Assembly: GCF_030388665.1 (NCBI RefSeq)
Contig: NZ_CP128846.1
Span: 8,218,001 to 8,282,000, forward strand
Reading direction: 5' to 3'
Source of the DNA: Streptomyces flavofungini
GTDB taxonomy: Bacteria > Actinomycetota > Actinomycetes > Streptomycetales > Streptomycetaceae
DNA: 64,000 bases
In this document: positions 61,563 to 64,000 of the stretch, one piece after another
How positions within the stretch are numbered: the stretch's first letter is position 1
Layout of the letters: every line of letters begins with the position of its first letter
The notes under the pieces: model-generated
What the model saw: the letters and a program-made list of their open reading frames with translations, nothing else
Database searches by the model: none
Told to the model about the DNA's origin: nothing
Position numbers and translations under genes: made by a program

Positions 61563-64000
61563 ATGACCACGAGCACCGAGTCCACGGAGGCCGAGCGGGA
61601 CGCGCTCGGCGGCGACCTCGCGCGGCGGCTGCGCGCCGACCTCGACGGCGAGGTCCGCTTCGACGACTACAGCCGCCATCTGTTCGCCCGCGACGCCAGC
61701 ATGTACGCCATCACCCCCCTGGGAGTGGTCTTCCCCCGGCACGCCGAGGACGTGCAGGCGGTCGTCGCGGCCGCGGCCGAGTACGGCGTCTCCGTCGTGC
61801 CGCGCGGCGCCGGGACCAGCCTCGCGGGACAGACCACGGGACCGGGCATCGTCCTCGACCTGTCCCGCCACCTGCGCCGCATCATCGCTCTCGAACCGGA
61901 CGGCCGCACCGCGCTGGTCGAGGCGGGCGTCGTCCAGGACCAGTTGAACCGCGCCGCCGCACCGCACGGCCTGATGTTCGGCCCCGACACCTCCACCAGC
62001 AACCGCGCCACGATCGGCGGCATGATCGGCAACAACTCGGCGGGCAGCGGCTCGCTGCGGTACGGCATGACCATCGACCACGTCCGCGCCCTCGACGTGG
62101 TGCTCTCCGACGCGAGCACCGCCCACCTCGCGCCCCTCACCGCGCACGAGCACGCCGACCGGGCCCGTGGCACCGGCCTGGACGGCCGCGTCCACCGCGA
62201 ACTGCCCGCGCTCCTCGCGTCGAACGCCGACGCCATCGCAGCCGGTTTCCCCGGCCACTGGCGGCGGGCCGGCGGCTACCGCCTCGACCGGCTGGCCCGC
62301 GAGGACACCCCGTTCGACCTGGCGAAGTTCGTCGTCGGCTCGGAGGGCACGCTCGCCATCGGCATCCGCGCCCTGGTCGACCTCGTGCCGAAACCGACGC
62401 GCACCGCGTTCGCCGTCGGCCACTTCACCTCCGTGGCCGGTGCCATCGAGGCCACCCAGGACGCCCTCGCCTGCGACCCGGCCGCCGTCGAGCTGATGGA
62501 CCGCACCATCCTCGACCTGTCCCGCCAGAAGATCGAGTACGCCTCGTTGGCCACCGTCCTCGAAGGCGACCCGGACGCCCTCCTCTTCGTGTCGTTCACC
62601 GGCGACGACGAACGCGAACTCCTCGCGAGCGTCCAGCGGTTGACGAAGCTGTGGCGGCGGCACGGGCACGGCTACCACACGCTCGCGGCCGTCACCCCCG
62701 CCGACCAGGCCGCCCTGCTCAAGGTCCGCAAGTCCAGCCTCGGCCTGCTGATGGCGGCGAGCGAGGGCACCCGCAGGCCGCTGGCGTTCATCGAGGACAC
62801 CGCCGTCGACCCCGTCCACCTGTCCGCGTACACCGCGAGGCTGAAGAAGGTCCTCGACCGGCACGGCCTCACCGCCGGGTTCTACGGCCACTGCTCCGTG
62901 GGCTGTCTGCACATCCGCCCGTTCCTCGACGTGGCCGACCCCGCGCAGCGGCAGACCATGCGCGCGGTGGCCGAGGAGATCAAGGACCTGGTCACCGAGT
63001 ACGGTGGCGTCAACTCCAGCGAGCACGGCGACGGCCTCGCCCGCAGCGAGTTCAACCGCGCGCTCTTCGGCGACGACCTGTACGAGGCGATGCGCGCGGT
63101 CAAGGGACTCTTCGACCCGGACAACCGGCTGAACCCCGGCAAGATCGTCGACGCGCCCGCGATGACCGACCACCTGCGCGACGCCGCGCTGCCGCCCGCG
63201 CCCGGACTGCGCACCCGGCTCGACTTCGAGGTCGCGGGCGGCATGCGGGCCGCGGCCGACCGCTGCATGAACATCGGGCTGTGCCGCAAGAGCGACGTCG
63301 GCGCGATGTGTCCCTCGTACATGGCCACGCGCAACGAGGAGGACTCCACCCGCGGCCGCGCGGGCGCCCTCGTCAAGGCCCTGTCCGCCCCCGACCCGCA
63401 CCGGGCGCTCGGCGACGAACGCCTGCACGAGGTCCTCGACCTGTGCCTGATGTGCAAGGCCTGCAAGAGCGAGTGCCCCCTGGGCGTCGACATGGCGTCC
63501 TTGAAGGCGGAGGCCCTCGCTCACCACCACGACGAGCACGGGACCCCGCTGCGCTCCCGGATCTTCGGCGCCATCCGGCTGCTCAACCGCCTCGGCTCGG
63601 CCACCGCCCCCGTGTCCAACCTGCCCGGCCGCATCCCCCTGCTGCGCCGCCTGCTGCACCGCACGGTCGGGATCACCCCGCACCGACCGCTGCCCCGCTA
63701 CACCCGCCGCAACCTGGTGCGCTGGTTCACCCGCCGCCCTGCCGCCGTCGCCTCGGCACCCCGGGGCCCGGTCGTCGTGCTCGCCGACTCCTTCACCACG
63801 TACACCGAACCGGAGATCGGCCGGGCCGCCGTCGAACTCCTCGAACACGCGGGCTGGGCCGTGCAGTTGGAGAGCGGTGGCTGCTGCGGCCGCGCCGCCC
63901 TGTCCAAGGGGCTCCTGGACGAGGCGAGCGACAGGGCCTGCCGGCTCGTCCACCGCATCACGGAGACCACGCCCCCCGAGGCGCCCGTCACCGGCTGCGA
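61563..64000 (+). CDS. FAD-linked and iron-sulfur oxidoreductase (D-lactate/glycolate-oxidase-like), 3' end cut
   Basis: At least 812 residues; the gene runs past the window end. The N-terminal FAD_binding_4 domain reads PRHAEDVQAVVAAAAEYGVSVVPRGAGTSLAGQ and NRATIGGMIGNNSAGS. The FAD-linked oxidase C domain ends near 550 (YGGVNSSEHGDGLARSEF, NPGKIVDAP). Two iron-sulfur cysteine clusters follow: NIGLCRKSDVGAMCPSYM and LCLMCKACKSECPLGVD. A CCG-type domain begins at the end (ESGGCCGRAAL). Such fusions oxidise D-2-hydroxy acids to keto acids using quinone or cytochrome. With a glyoxylate aminotransferase upstream, glycolate is a fitting substrate. Confidence 0.92.
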   Translation, partial: MTTSTESTEAERDALGGDLARRLRADLDGEVRFDDYSRHLFARDASMYAITPLGVVFPRHAEDVQAVVAAAAEYGVSVVPRGAGTSLAGQTTGPGIVLDLSRHLRRIIALEPDGRTALVEAGVVQDQLNRAAAPHGLMFGPDTSTSNRATIGGMIGNNSAGSGSLRYGMTIDHVRALDVVLSDASTAHLAPLTAHEHADRARGTGLDGRVHRELPALLASNADAIAAGFPGHWRRAGGYRLDRLAREDTPFDLAKFVVGSEGTLAIGIRALVDLVPKPTRTAFAVGHFTSVAGAIEATQDALACDPAAVELMDRTILDLSRQKIEYASLATVLEGDPDALLFVSFTGDDERELLASVQRLTKLWRRHGHGYHTLAAVTPADQAALLKVRKSSLGLLMAASEGTRRPLAFIEDTAVDPVHLSAYTARLKKVLDRHGLTAGFYGHCSVGCLHIRPFLDVADPAQRQTMRAVAEEIKDLVTEYGGVNSSEHGDGLARSEFNRALFGDDLYEAMRAVKGLFDPDNRLNPGKIVDAPAMTDHLRDAALPPAPGLRTRLDFEVAGGMRAAADRCMNIGLCRKSDVGAMCPSYMATRNEEDSTRGRAGALVKALSAPDPHRALGDERLHEVLDLCLMCKACKSECPLGVDMASLKAEALAHHHDEHGTPLRSRIFGAIRLLNRLGSATAPVSNLPGRIPLLRRLLHRTVGITPHRPLPRYTRRNLVRWFTRRPAAVASAPRGPVVVLADSFTTYTEPEIGRAAVELLEHAGWAVQLESGGCCGRAALSKGLLDEASDRACRLVHRITETTPPEAPVTGC

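Overview
The window is very GC-rich, with GTG starts, 4-base stop/start overlaps and gene families typical of Streptomyces. It reads as chromosomal DNA from a Streptomyces or close relative: I recognise the maltose/maltodextrin cluster, an alditol oxidase and F420-type enzymes. I see no rRNA, tRNA, CRISPR array, transposase, integrase or attachment site. Genes at both ends are cut by the window edge.

Layout. 1-9660: two methyltransferases, a GlxA-type AraC regulator divergent from a DJ-1/PfpI protein, a small membrane protein, a 2-hydroxyacid dehydrogenase, an acetyltransferase, and an extradiol dioxygenase divergent from a MarR regulator with two matching operator palindromes. Next come two damaged genes lying head to head: an MgtC-type protein without its N-terminal half, and an ABC ATPase lacking signature, Walker B and H-loop. 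9723-16069: a one-way set holding an ECF sigma factor, its zinc anti-sigma factor, a sulfite-oxidase-fold molybdoenzyme, a fasciclin lipoprotein and an SDR protein (SigK/RskA-like arrangement), plus an ArsR regulator. 16117-27703: maltodextrin uptake and starch breakdown (malR, malEFG, alpha-glucosidase, a second MalR paralogue, secreted alpha-amylase, secreted pullulanase).

27714-33371: alditol oxidase, then a sulfane-sulfur module (persulfide dioxygenase/rhodanese, TauE exporter, CstR-type repressor, rhodanese) with three copies of a TACCC...GGGTA operator, then a small phosphatase. 33630-44949: mixed metabolic and regulatory genes (SMP-30 lactonase, orphan type II thioesterase, DUF5954-like protein, tautomerase, methyltransferase, second GlxA regulator with an imine-reductase-like enzyme, RDD protein, F420/PPOX protein, MMPL transporter, unknown ASCH-like protein). 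45112-54118: a PEP-synthase/rifampin-phosphotransferase-like enzyme translationally coupled to a membrane protein, two tyrosine phosphatases (one fused to a GNAT domain) separated by a degenerate repeat block, arylamine N-acetyltransferase, an epoxide-hydrolase remnant, an unknown helical protein and a Rid protein. 54147-64000: SDR enzyme, an ascorbate-type PTS (fused IIA-IIB plus IIC), a MatC/SLC13-type permease, an IclR regulator, a serine/alanine-glyoxylate-type aminotransferase and a glycolate/lactate-oxidase-like flavo-iron-sulfur enzyme that runs off the window.

How genes work together. The mal block imports and degrades alpha-glucans: secreted amylase and pullulanase make maltodextrins, MalEFG imports them and AglA cleaves them inside. 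The MsiK-type ATPase that MalFG would need is not in the window. The CstR module should oxidise and export reactive sulfur when persulfides release the repressor. The last cluster looks like uptake and oxidation of a small carboxylate feeding glyoxylate, under IclR control.

All functions are read from motifs and recalled families; no search was run.
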